DNA of 64,000 nucleotides from Micromonospora sp. CP22. Lineage in GTDB: Bacteria > Actinomycetota > Actinomycetes > Mycobacteriales > Micromonosporaceae. The stretch is taken from NCBI RefSeq assembly GCF_009712475.1, contig NZ_VCJO01000001.1, positions 620,001 to 684,000 on the forward strand, read 5' to 3'. Position numbers and translations under genes: made by a program. Below the pieces are notes generated by a model. The model was given only the letters and a program-made list of their open reading frames with translations, was not told the origin of the DNA and ran no database searches. Shown one piece after another: positions 25,151 through 33,411 of the stretch. Each line of letters starts with the position of its first letter. Position 1 is the first letter of the stretch.

Positions 25151-25765
25151 GTGCCACACGACGACATCATCGACACGCCACGCGGTCCCGCCCGGGTCGA
25201 CACCGATCAACCGTCCGGCCCGCCCCGAGCCCTGCTGGCGCTCGGGCACGGGGCCGGTGGTGGGGTCGACGCACCGGATCTGGTCGCCCTACGCGACACG
25301 GCGGTGGCCGCTGGGACGGTGGTGGTCCGGGTGACCCAGCCGTACCGGGTCGCCGGTCGCCGCGCGCCCGCCCCGGCAGGACACCTCGACGAGGCATGGT
25401 GCGCGGTGTTGGCGGTGCTGCGGCAGCGGCATCCGGGCGTACCGGTGGTGGTGGGTGGCCGCTCCAGCGGCGCGCGGGTGGCCTGCCGGACGGCGACCAC
25501 GGTGGGCGCCGCCGGGGTGCTGGCCCTGGCCTTCCCGCTGCATCCGCCCGGTCGGCCGGACCGGAGTCGGGCCGGTGAGCTGCTGACCGGCTTGCCGACG
25601 CTGGTGCTGAACGGGGACCGAGATCCGTTCGGTGTGCCGGAGCAGAGCGCTCAGGTGCGGGTGCTGGTCCGGCCGGGGGAGCGACACGACCTGCGGGGCG
25701 ACCCGGCCGGTACGGCCGCCCTGGCGGTGGACTGGCTGCGCGGGCACGGCTGGGCGACACCCTGA
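25151..25765 (+). CDS. alpha/beta-hydrolase, KANL3/Tex30 type
   Basis: 204 aa. The N-terminal LLALGHGAGGGVDAPDL oxyanion loop, nucleophile elbow VVGGRSSGARVA, acid in LVLNGDRDPFG and final His in PGERHDLRG match the small serine hydrolases related to Tex30/KANL3. The substrate is unknown. GTG 25151 follows the WhiB gene by 40 nt. It precedes the sigR control region. Confidence 0.82.
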   Translation: MPHDDIIDTPRGPARVDTDQPSGPPRALLALGHGAGGGVDAPDLVALRDTAVAAGTVVVRVTQPYRVAGRRAPAPAGHLDEAWCAVLAVLRQRHPGVPVVVGGRSSGARVACRTATTVGAAGVLALAFPLHPPGRPDRSRAGELLTGLPTLVLNGDRDPFGVPEQSAQVRVLVRPGERHDLRGDPAGTAALAVDWLRGHGWATP

Positions 25766-25947
25766 CGGCACGGGCCACCACCGGCCCATCCCGGCGCCGC
25801 TGCCGTTTCCGCCTACCGCGCCGGGTCGTTGCATTCGATGGTGTCCCAGTGCCCGTCCGGGCGACGACACCGGGCTCCCAGGCCCTTCCTGGTCCCAGCC
25901 ACGGGACGCACCGCCGGGGCGGGGACCAGGAACGCCTGGCCGGAGCC

Positions 25948-25974
25948 GGAATGTCCGCCCCCGTAGCGGGTGTT
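25948..25974 (+). promoter_or_regulatory. SigR-type autoregulated promoter of sigR
   Basis: GGAAT (25948-25952) and GTT (25972-25974) are separated by 19 nt, matching the GGAAT-N18/19-GTT consensus of SigR/SigH promoters. The predicted transcript starts about 30 nt before GTG 26012, which has its own GAGGGGG. This is the layout of the Streptomyces sigRp2 promoter. The rest of the 25766-26209 gap holds no other gene I can support. Confidence 0.7.
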
Positions 25975-26209
25975 GAACACCTCGGACAACCACTGTGCGA
26001 GGGGGTGACCGGTGCCGACCGAGATCCGGAACCGGGAACACAACGAGCGGGAGGCACGGCAACTCAGGAAGTTGCTGGCCGGCCCGAAGTGGCCGGCGGC
26101 GGTGCCGTCGGCCGAGGTGGCGACGGGCACACCCGGCCGAACCGAATCGTCCAGAAGGTCGGTGCGCGTATCCTCGGCGGGGAAGCAGCCGACCCGAGGG
26201 GATGTGCGG

Positions 26210-26827
26210 TTGACCACGGAGAAGACGGACGAGCGCAGGGCCCGGTTCGAACGGGACGCAATGCCATTCGTCGATCAGCTGTACGCGGCCGGCCTGCGGA
26301 TGACACGTAACCCGGCGGACGCCGAGGACCTGGTCCAGGAGACCTACCTGAAGGCGTACGCCGCCTTCCACCAGTTCGAGCAGGGCACGAACCTGAAGGC
26401 CTGGCTCTACCGGATCCTGACCAACACCTACATCAACTCGTACCGGAAGCGGCAGCGCCAACCGGTGCAGGCACCCACCGACGAGATCACCGACTGGCAG
26501 TTGGCCGAGGCCGAGTCGCACACCTCCAGCGGGCTGCGTTCCGCCGAGACCGAGGCGCTCGACCGCCTGCCGGACAGCGACGTCAAGGAAGCCCTCCAGC
26601 AGTTGCCGGAGGAGTTCCGGCTGGCCGTCTACCTGACCGATGTCGAGGGTTTCTCCTACAAGGAGGTCGCCGACATCATGGGCACGCCGATCGGCACGGT
26701 GATGTCGCGTTTGCACCGCGGGCGTCGTAATCTGCGCAAGCTGCTTGAGGGGTACGCCGCGGAGCGGGGTTTCTCCGCGGCCCAGCCGGCCCGGAGCTCG
26801 ACCGCCGCCACCGGCGGGGAGGTGTGA
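26210..26827 (+). CDS. sigR: ECF sigma factor SigR (SigH orthologue)
   Basis: 205 aa from TTG 26210, which has GAGGGG 8 nt upstream and gives the usual family start ([19 protein letters not shown]). Region 2 is [20 protein letters not shown] with the -10-reading helix [13 protein letters not shown], and region 4 is [20 protein letters not shown]. It directs the thiol-oxidative stress regulon. The frame is also open upstream to GTG 26012 (GAGGGGG 6 nt before it), which would add 66 residues, comparable to the unstable long isoform of Streptomyces. rsrA follows after 1 nt. Confidence 0.95.
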   Translation: MTTEKTDERRARFERDAMPFVDQLYAAGLRMTRNPADAEDLVQETYLKAYAAFHQFEQGTNLKAWLYRILTNTYINSYRKRQRQPVQAPTDEITDWQLAEAESHTSSGLRSAETEALDRLPDSDVKEALQQLPEEFRLAVYLTDVEGFSYKEVADIMGTPIGTVMSRLHRGRRNLRKLLEGYAAERGFSAAQPARSSTAATGGEV

Positions 26828-26828
26828 C

Positions 26829-27116
26829 GTGAGCTGTGGAGACCCGCACAAGACGGACTGCCATGAGGTGCTCGCCGAGGTCTACCTTTACCTCGACCTG
26901 GAGTGCGCGCAGGAACGGCGGGAGTTGATCCGGCACCACCTCGACGAGTGCGGCCCCTGCCTACGCGAGTACGGCATCGAGCAGGAGGTCAGGGCGCTCG
27001 TGGCGCGCTGCTGCGGCAACGAGTCCGCGCCGGACGAGCTGCGCGAGCGGCTACGGGTACGGCTGAGCGAGATCGTCGTGTTCGAGGGCAGCGAGTCGCG
27101 CGAACTGGCGGACTGA
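26829..27116 (+). CDS. rsrA: zinc anti-sigma factor RsrA
   Basis: 95 aa, redox-sensing zinc anti-sigma factor of SigR. C3, C11, H37, C41 and C44 (the last three in HHLDECGPC) sit at the same numbers as the zinc and disulfide residues of Streptomyces coelicolor RsrA. Oxidation is expected to form a disulfide, release zinc and free SigR. GTG 26829 lies 1 nt after the sigR stop, with GGGGAGG upstream, so the two are made together. A strong terminator follows. Confidence 0.95.
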   Translation: MSCGDPHKTDCHEVLAEVYLYLDLECAQERRELIRHHLDECGPCLREYGIEQEVRALVARCCGNESAPDELRERLRVRLSEIVVFEGSESRELAD

Positions 27117-27128
27117 CCGAGACGAGAC

Positions 27129-27158
27129 CGGTGCCCGGGTCGGAGGACCCGGGCACCG
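27129..27158. terminator. terminator after sigR-rsrA
   Basis: A perfect 13-bp stem (CGGTGCCCGGGTC at 27129-27141 with 27146-27158) and a 4-nt loop, 12 nt after rsrA. It also serves the convergent bL37 gene. Confidence 0.8.
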
Positions 27159-27196
27159 ACGTCCGTCGTCCGATCGGCGGGTAGCCGCCGCCCGAA

Positions 27197-27271
27197 TCAG
27201 GAGTTGGGGCGCTTGCCGTGGTTGGCGGCGCTCTTCTTCCGGGCCTTCTTCTTCCGGGCCTTCTTCGCCAT
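27197..27271 (-). CDS. ribosomal protein bL37 (24 aa)
   Basis: A 24-residue, extremely basic peptide: it starts MAKKARKKKARKKS and ends AANHGKRPNS. This matches the short actinobacterial 50S subunit protein bL37 first seen in mycobacterial ribosome structures, with the conserved NHGKRPN end. ATG 27271 has a perfect AAGGAGG 5 nt upstream. It is transcribed opposite to sigR-rsrA and the biotinyl protein. It is easily missed by gene callers because of its size. Confidence 0.85.
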   Translation of the reverse strand: MAKKARKKKARKKSAANHGKRPNS

Positions 27272-27476
27272 GTGACCTCCTTGTGATGGCCGGACCGACT
27301 ACGCGCGACCCCGCCCACCGGGGGTGCCGTCGCCCTCGCCGGCGTCGGGATCCGACCCGTTGATGCTAGTGCCGGTGGTACCGACGGATCGCTGCCGGGG
27401 CCGCTCCACGCCCGTCGGACGCCTGCTCATGATTGGATACGTCGCAGGAGCAGCCGCGAGGAAGGGGCCGCAGGAG

Positions 27477-27692
27477 ATGGCCGAGGAGATCCGCGCCGAG
27501 ATGGTGGCGAACGTCTGGAAGGTCGTCGCGTCGGCCGGGGACACCGTGTCCGAGGGGGACACGCTGGTGATCCTGGAGTCGATGAAGATGGAGATCCCGG
27601 TGATCGCCGAGTCCGAGGGCGTCGTGCAGCAGCTCGCGGTGAACGAGGGCGATGTGGTGCAGGACGGCGACCTGATCGCGGTGATCGGTTGA
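27477..27692 (+). CDS. biotinyl/lipoyl carrier domain protein (TB7.3-like)
   Basis: 71 aa, a single biotin-attachment domain. The biotinylated lysine is K37 in ESMKMEIP, and the domain ends with the expected GDVVQDGDLIAVIG. It corresponds to M. tuberculosis TB7.3 (Rv3221c), also beside sigH-rshA. A stand-alone carrier of this type would serve a biotin-dependent carboxylase encoded elsewhere. Its stop overlaps the GNAT start (TTGA). Confidence 0.92.
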   Translation: MAEEIRAEMVANVWKVVASAGDTVSEGDTLVILESMKMEIPVIAESEGVVQQLAVNEGDVVQDGDLIAVIG

Positions 27693-28192
27693 CCGAGGTA
27701 CTGATCCGGCGGGCCGAGCCGGCCGACTTCGCCGGGGTCGCCCAGTTGACCGTCGCGGCGTACGAGGCCGACGGTCAGCTCAAGCACGAGCCCGCCTACG
27801 CCGACGCGCTGGGGAACGTCTCGGCCCGGGCCGAGCACGGTGACGTGCTGGTGGCCGTCGACCGGGAGAGCGGTCGGCTGCTCGGGTCGGTCACCTTCGT
27901 GCTGCCGGGTACCCGGTTCGCCGAGATGTCCCGCCCGGGGGAGGCGGAGTTCCGGATGCTGGCGGTGGACCCGGCCGCGCAGGGCCGGGGCGCCGGTGCC
28001 GCGCTGGTGGAGGCGTGCGTCGCACGGGCGATCGAGCTGGGCTGCACCGGGGTGACCATCTGCGTACGCGACGGGTTCGCCGAACCGGCCCACCGGCTTT
28101 ACCGCAGGCGTGGCTTCGTCCGCCAGCGGGAGCGGGACTGGAGCCCCGCTCCCGGGGTCGACCTGCTCGCCCTTTACCTGCCGCTGCGTTAG
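27689..28192 (+). CDS. GNAT-family N-acetyltransferase
   Basis: 167 aa. The GNAT fold is seen in EAEFRMLAVDPAAQGRGAGAALVEACV (acetyl-CoA loop with the Q-x-x-G-x-G/A type motif) and the C-terminal AHRLYRRRGFVRQRE. The substrate is unknown. The start is TTG 27689, overlapping the carrier-protein stop, so translation is coupled. It converges on the tetR gene, 16 bp between stops. Confidence 0.88.
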   Translation: MTEVLIRRAEPADFAGVAQLTVAAYEADGQLKHEPAYADALGNVSARAEHGDVLVAVDRESGRLLGSVTFVLPGTRFAEMSRPGEAEFRMLAVDPAAQGRGAGAALVEACVARAIELGCTGVTICVRDGFAEPAHRLYRRRGFVRQRERDWSPAPGVDLLALYLPLR

Positions 28193-28208
28193 CCAGCCGG
28201 AGCTGCGC

Positions 28209-28787
28209 CTACTGCCGGGTGGTCGGCTCGGCGATCGCCGCCAGCAGTTCGTCGGCGACCTCCAGGGCCACCCGTTTGCGCTCGGCGTCGGTGATGTCCG
28301 GGGTGCGTACGGCGAACCAGCTGCTGTGCACCGCGAACAGGGCGAGCACCGCACGCAGCTGCGCACCGGGGGAGTCGTCGCCCTGGCAGAGCGCGCTGGC
28401 CAGCCGGAACATCCGGTCGCGCAGTTCCCGACCGGCGGAGAGGCTCTTCAACGCGGTCTGGTTCTGCTCGAAGAACCGCATCACCGAGGGCTGCTCGCCA
28501 CCGAACATGGCATCGGCGTACCGCTCGACGATGGCCCGGCGGGTGGCCCGCGTCGCCGGCTGGCCTTCCGCCCACGCGATCAGCGCGTCCATCCGCTCCA
28601 GCCGGTCCTCCACCACGCTGGTGACGATCTCGTCCTTGCTCTTGAAGTGGTAGTAGAGCGCCGCCTTGGTCACCCCGAGTCGCTCTGCCACCTCACGCAG
28701 TGAGGTCGCCTCGTAGCCCTGCTCGGTGAAGAGCTCCAGCGCCACGGCCTTGATCCGCTCCCGCGTGCCGCCTGTGCTCTGACTCAC
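28209..28787 (-). CDS. TetR-family repressor
   Basis: 192 aa. The N-terminal helix-turn-helix (about 8-55) reads IKAVALELFTEQGYEATSL then VAERLGVTKAALYYHFKSKDEI, the canonical TetR signature. The C-terminal ligand domain is not assignable. It is divergent from an MFS exporter, with a long palindrome between them, so it most likely represses that exporter and itself. Confidence 0.93.
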   Translation of the reverse strand: MSQSTGGTRERIKAVALELFTEQGYEATSLREVAERLGVTKAALYYHFKSKDEIVTSVVEDRLERMDALIAWAEGQPATRATRRAIVERYADAMFGGEQPSVMRFFEQNQTALKSLSAGRELRDRMFRLASALCQGDDSPGAQLRAVLALFAVHSSWFAVRTPDITDAERKRVALEVADELLAAIAEPTTRQ

Positions 28788-28826
28788 GCCTACCCGCCAA
28801 TCCGGTTGACCGTCGTTCGCTGTCCA

Positions 28827-28872
28827 ACTTACCGTCCGGCTAGTAAGGTGACTAGCCGGACGGCAAGTAAGT
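28827..28872. promoter_or_regulatory. TetR operator palindrome
   Basis: CCGTCCGGCTAGT (28832-28844) and its exact complement (28851-28863) flank AAGGTG; ACTTA/TAAGT extend the symmetry outward to 28827 and 28872. It lies between the divergent tetR and MFS starts, where repressor binding would cover both promoters. Confidence 0.8.
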
Positions 28873-28899
28873 GTGCCGCATCTCGGGGGGAGCTTACTG

Positions 28900-30483
28900 A
28901 TGGCACAGCAGAGTCAGGCGCCCGTACGACCCAATGTCCGGGTCGTCCTTTTCGGCCTGATGATCGCGATGATGCTCGCGATGCTCGACAACATGATCGT
29001 CAGCACCGCGCTGCCGCGCATCGTCGGCGAGTTCGGTGGGCTTAACCACTTCACCTGGGTGGTGACCGCGTACGTGCTGGGGACCACCGTCTCCACCCCC
29101 ATCTGGGGCAAGCTCGGTGACCTCTACGGCCGTAAGGCGGTCTTCCTCACCGCCGTGGTGACCTTCCTGGTCGGTTCCGCGCTCTGCGGCATGGCCGGGT
29201 CCGGGTTCCTCGGCGGCCCGGACGACGGCATGGTCCAGTTGATCGCCTTCCGGGCTGTCCAGGGTCTGGGCGCCGGTGGCCTGATGGTCGGCGTCATGGC
29301 GATCATCGGCGACCTCGTGCCGCCCCGCGAGCGTGGCCGCTACCAGGGCATGATCGCCGGGATCATGGCGATCGCGATGGTCGCCGGCCCGCTGGTCGGC
29401 GGCTTCATCACCGACCACCTCTCCTGGCGCTGGGCGTTCTACGTCAACCTGCCCCTGGGCGGTGTGGCGCTGGTGCTGCTGATCGCCACCATGCACCTGC
29501 CCAAGTACCGCACCGAGCACCGGATCGACTGGCTCGGCGCCGCGTTGTTGTCGGTCGGCATCACCGGGATCGTGCTGATCACCACCTGGGGTGGCAACGA
29601 GTACGCCTGGGCCTCCCCGCAGATCCTCGGCCTCGCGCTGCTGGCCGTCGTGGCGCTGGTGATCTTCGGGTTCGTCGAGCGCCGGGTTCCCGAGCCGATC
29701 CTGCCGCTGCGGCTGTTCGCCAACCGGAACTTCGCCCTCATCTCGGTGATCGGGTTCCTGCTCGGCTTCGCGATGTTCGGGGCGATGAACTTCCTGCCGC
29801 TCTACCAACAGACCGTGCAGGGCGCCTCGGCGACCAACTCCGGCCTGCTGCTGCTCCCGCTGATGTTCGGCATGTTGGTGGTCTCGCTGGTCGTCGGCCG
29901 GGCGATCACCCGGACCGGGCGGTACCGGATGTTCCCGATCGTCGGCGGCGTGGTGATGACCGTCGGGCTCGCCCTGCTGAGCCTGCTGGACGTGGACACC
30001 AGCAAGTTCCAGTCGTCGCTCTACATGCTCGTGCTCGGTAGCGGCATGGGTTTCCTCATGCAGACGTCGATGCTGATCGCGCAGAACAGCGTCGACCAGA
30101 AGGACCTGGGGGCGGCCAGCGGCGCGGCCACCTTCTTCCGCTCCATCGGCGGATCGTTCGGCATCTCGCTGTTCGGCGCGATCTTCGCCAACCGGTTGGC
30201 CGGTTCAGCTGCCGGTGGCGCGTTCAGCGGTGGCGGCGAGGCCGGGGCGGCGATGAACATCGAGAAGCTCCGCGACCTGCCGGCACAGGCTCGGGAGGTG
30301 GTGCTCGGCGGGCTCGCCGACGCGATCTCCCACGTCTTCCTCTGGGCGGTGCTCTTCGCCGTGGTGGTCCCGGTGCTGGCCTGGTTCATCCGGGAGATCC
30401 CGCTGCGCACGAGCAACGAGCGGGAGCCGGACGGCGGCCAGGAGCAGACCGGGACCGACCTGGCCCACTCACCGGCCGGCTGA
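28900..30483 (+). CDS. MFS drug exporter, DHA2 (EmrB/QacA, 14-TMS) family
   Basis: 527 aa with about 14 membrane segments. The DHA2 motifs are MLDNMIVSTALPRIVGEF in helix 1, the WGKLGDLYGRK motif-A loop, and motif C GGFITDHLSWRWAFYVNLPLG. It likely exports a toxic compound that the adjacent TetR senses. ATG 28900 has GGGGGGAG 7 nt upstream. The last 15 nt overlap the convergent TPR gene. Confidence 0.93.
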   Translation: MAQQSQAPVRPNVRVVLFGLMIAMMLAMLDNMIVSTALPRIVGEFGGLNHFTWVVTAYVLGTTVSTPIWGKLGDLYGRKAVFLTAVVTFLVGSALCGMAGSGFLGGPDDGMVQLIAFRAVQGLGAGGLMVGVMAIIGDLVPPRERGRYQGMIAGIMAIAMVAGPLVGGFITDHLSWRWAFYVNLPLGGVALVLLIATMHLPKYRTEHRIDWLGAALLSVGITGIVLITTWGGNEYAWASPQILGLALLAVVALVIFGFVERRVPEPILPLRLFANRNFALISVIGFLLGFAMFGAMNFLPLYQQTVQGASATNSGLLLLPLMFGMLVVSLVVGRAITRTGRYRMFPIVGGVVMTVGLALLSLLDVDTSKFQSSLYMLVLGSGMGFLMQTSMLIAQNSVDQKDLGAASGAATFFRSIGGSFGISLFGAIFANRLAGSAAGGAFSGGGEAGAAMNIEKLRDLPAQAREVVLGGLADAISHVFLWAVLFAVVVPVLAWFIREIPLRTSNEREPDGGQEQTGTDLAHSPAG

Positions 30484-32160
30484 TTTCCCGGGCTCAGAAC
30501 CGTGTGGGCGGCTGCGCCACGGCGGCAGGAGGCGGCGTAGCAGGGCGCGCAGCGCGCCACGGCGCTGGCTGGCGGTCACGCCGGCCAGCTTCCGCGCCAG
30601 CGCGACGGCCTCCGGATCGAGGCCCGGCGTGGCCAGCGCCAGGTGCGCCACGGAGGTGGCGTTCGGCGGCGTCGGCTGCCGCGTCGCGTCGGTCACCGCC
30701 ACCAGCCGTCCGGTGACCAGAGCGGCCACGTCGGAGCGGACGGACGGGTCGACCCAGGCGGCGGTCACCAGCGCGAACAGGGCCGCCTCGGCCACCGCCT
30801 CCGGCTGCTGCGCCAACTCCACGAGCACCCGCCGCCGGGTCGACTCCGCCCACGGCTCGTCGGTCCGGTGGTGTAGCAGCCCGAGGCAGGTCCAGACCTG
30901 CACGCACCGCAGCCACAACGCCGGGTCCTGGCCGGAGAGCACCCGCCCCAGCGCGTTCTGTGGCGGCTCGGGTGGATGGGCCAGCAGGCCGAGCAGGTCG
31001 GCCAGGTCGAGCGTGGCCAGGCCGACCGCCGCGTCGTACGCCGCCGGCGGGTGTGGCCAGGCCGGGTGGGCGAGTTCGCGCAGTCGGCGGGCGGCCTCCG
31101 CCGACGGTGGGGGCGGCGTGGGACGCCCGGACGCCGACTCGGCGGCCTGCCCGTCGACCGAGGCGGTGGGCGACGCCGGTGGCGTCACCTGCCCCAGCCA
31201 GGGGCGTCCGCGACAGCACTCGGCGAGGTCGCCGTGCTCGTGTGAGTCGTCCGGGTGGTCGCGGATGAAATCCGCCAGCGCCACCAGGTGGTCCACCGAA
31301 CCGTCGCGCTGGAATCGCAACCGGTGTGCGGTGTGCACCGCGCAGTCGAAGGACGGATTGCGGGCCAGGGCACGCTCGATCCAGTCCAGCGCCTCCGCCA
31401 GCCTGCCGTGGTCGGCGAGGGTGCCGGCGATGTCGGCGTACACCGCCAGGTCGTCCGGGTCGTGCCCGACGGCGCGGCGCAGCGCCGCGAGCGCCTCCCG
31501 GGTCCGGCCGGCGCTGCGCAGCGCGTACCCGAGCCACACCTCGCCCATCTTGGACGGTGCCGCGCGTACCCCCCGGCTGGCCCAGCGGACCGCGAGTGGG
31601 ACCTCGCCCAACCGCCGGGCCAGCGCGGACGCCGTGCCCAGCAGCAGCGGGTGCTCCGGGTGCACGGTGATCGCGTTGCGGGCGAGGGTGAGGTACGGCG
31701 ACAGGGCCGCCCGGTTCGGTGGCGGGACCGGGTCCGCGACGGCGGCGCACACCTGCATCAGCACCCGGGCGGCCTCTTCGGGGCCGAGGCGTTCGGCCAA
31801 CTCGGGCGAGGTCACCCAGGGCACCGCGGCCCAGTCCGCGCCGGGTGCGTGCGCGGTGGCGGCGACCAGCAGATCGAGCCCTTCGGCCGGTCGCCCCGCC
31901 GCGGCGAGCAGATGTGCGCGGGCGACCACCGCGCCGACGAACGTGTGGTGTTGCAGCGGAAACAGGCCGAGGCCGCCGTCGCCGCTGGTGGCGGCCAGGC
32001 GGGCGAGGGTCTCGTGCACCTCGGGCAGCGTCGGTGCCCGGGCCAACGCCGCCGCGACGTGGTCGGCGGCATGCGCCAGCTCGCCGGCATCAAGGGCCCG
32101 CCGGGCCAGGGTCAACTCCTCCGTCGCCGGCAGCGCCCGGTCGTCCGTTCCCTCGGCCAC
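30469..32160 (-). CDS. TPR-repeat protein, unknown function
   Basis: 563 aa, Ala-rich helical protein. TPR-like helix pairs are visible, for example WLGYALRSAGRTREALAALR then AVYADIAGTLADHGRLAEAL. The second half, after a Pro/Ser-rich linker near residue 355, is helical without clear repeats. No signal or membrane segment. GTG 32160 has GAGAGGA upstream; earlier in-frame starts add low-quality sequence. It is divergent from the SIS gene across 173 bp and overlaps the MFS gene by 15 bp. Confidence 0.7.
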   Translation of the reverse strand: MAEGTDDRALPATEELTLARRALDAGELAHAADHVAAALARAPTLPEVHETLARLAATSGDGGLGLFPLQHHTFVGAVVARAHLLAAAGRPAEGLDLLVAATAHAPGADWAAVPWVTSPELAERLGPEEAARVLMQVCAAVADPVPPPNRAALSPYLTLARNAITVHPEHPLLLGTASALARRLGEVPLAVRWASRGVRAAPSKMGEVWLGYALRSAGRTREALAALRRAVGHDPDDLAVYADIAGTLADHGRLAEALDWIERALARNPSFDCAVHTAHRLRFQRDGSVDHLVALADFIRDHPDDSHEHGDLAECCRGRPWLGQVTPPASPTASVDGQAAESASGRPTPPPPSAEAARRLRELAHPAWPHPPAAYDAAVGLATLDLADLLGLLAHPPEPPQNALGRVLSGQDPALWLRCVQVWTCLGLLHHRTDEPWAESTRRRVLVELAQQPEAVAEAALFALVTAAWVDPSVRSDVAALVTGRLVAVTDATRQPTPPNATSVAHLALATPGLDPEAVALARKLAGVTASQRRGALRALLRRLLPPWRSRPHGSEPGKSAGR

Positions 32161-32333
32161 GTGGTCCTCTCGCTCGTCGGTACCGGCTGCGCGGTGAGGT
32201 CGGGTCAGCGTAGGTGACAGGGCCAGGTTTTGGTGATCCACTGCGCACTCCTGCTCGTTTGATTGCCTTAAGTCGTTAAAAGCTGCAAGACTGAGCATCA
32301 TTCGCGCGGATAACGCGCAGGGGAGGAGTTTCC

Positions 32334-33386
32334 GTGACACGCCCAGGCAGCGGCATGGCCGCCGACATCGACGAGCAGCCAGCCGGCTACGAGCGGTTGC
32401 TCGCCACCGAGCACGCCACCGGTGTCGCCCGGGTGGCCGCGATCGTCGCCGAGCGTCGACCCCGGCACGTGGTCTTCACCGCGCGGGGCACCTCGGACCA
32501 CGCCGCGCTGTACGGCGCGTACCTCAGCGAGATCCGCCTCGGCTTGCCGGCCGGTCTCGCCTCGCCGAGCACGGTCACCCTCTTCGACGCCCGGCTGGAC
32601 CTCTCCGACGCCCTGGTGATCGGGGTCAGCCAGAGTGGGGGATCGCCCGACCTGACGGAGGTGCTCCGGGCCGCCCGTGACTCCGGTGCCCTCACCCTCG
32701 CCGTCACCAACGCACCCGACTCCCCGTTGGCGACGACCGCGGAACTCTCCATCGACATCGCGGCCGGGCACGAGCGTGCGGTGGCCGCCACCAAGACCTA
32801 CACGGCCGAGCTGCTCGCCCTGCTGATGCTGGTGGAGGGGATCCGGGCCGGCGACGGCGTGCTGCCCGCCGAGGAGCGCCGGGCCCTGGCCGAGCTGCCC
32901 GAGCTGGCCGCCCGCACCCTCGCCGACCCGGTCGCGGCCCAGCTCGCGCCGCGATACCGCTTCGCCGCCCAGATCGTCACCACCGGCCGGGGGTACGCGT
33001 ACCCCACCGCCCGGGAGGCGGCGTTGAAGCTGATGGAGACGTCGTACCTGCCGGCGCTGGCGTTCTCCGGCGCCGACCTGCTGCACGGGCCGCTGGCGAT
33101 GACCGATCCGGACGTGCCGGTGCTGGCGGTGGTCGGCTCGGGGCCGGGCGGACGGTCGATGGGCGAGGTGCTGCCCCGACTCGGCGAGCGCCGCGCCGAC
33201 GTGGTGGTGGTCGGCTCCGCCGAGGTCGACGGCGCCACCCGCCTGGCCGTGCCCGAGGTCGACGAGCGGTACGCCCCGCTGCTGGACATCCTGCCGTTGC
33301 AGCGGCTGGCACTGGCGCTCGCCCTGACCCGGGGCGAGAACCCCGACGCGCCGCGTGGGTTGAAGAAGGTCACCGCGACCAGGTGA
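32334..33386 (+). CDS. SIS-domain sugar isomerase (GlmS isomerase-like, no glutaminase)
   Basis: 350 aa with two SIS domains: HVVFTARGTSDHAALYGAY and ALVIGVSQSGGSPDLTEVL (first), then REAALKLMETSYLPA (second). The C-terminal ENPDAPRGLKKVT resembles the sugar-binding end of GlmS. The N-terminal glutaminase domain is absent, so it is probably an amino-sugar phosphate deaminase or isomerase (NagB-II type). GTG 32334 has GGGGAGGAG 6 nt upstream. The preceding 173-bp gap is AT-rich (CTTAAGTCGTTAAAAG) and holds two divergent promoters. Confidence 0.82.
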   Translation: MTRPGSGMAADIDEQPAGYERLLATEHATGVARVAAIVAERRPRHVVFTARGTSDHAALYGAYLSEIRLGLPAGLASPSTVTLFDARLDLSDALVIGVSQSGGSPDLTEVLRAARDSGALTLAVTNAPDSPLATTAELSIDIAAGHERAVAATKTYTAELLALLMLVEGIRAGDGVLPAEERRALAELPELAARTLADPVAAQLAPRYRFAAQIVTTGRGYAYPTAREAALKLMETSYLPALAFSGADLLHGPLAMTDPDVPVLAVVGSGPGGRSMGEVLPRLGERRADVVVVGSAEVDGATRLAVPEVDERYAPLLDILPLQRLALALALTRGENPDAPRGLKKVTATR

Positions 33387-33411
33387 CGGTCGGCGTGGCA
33401 CGCTGGTCGGC

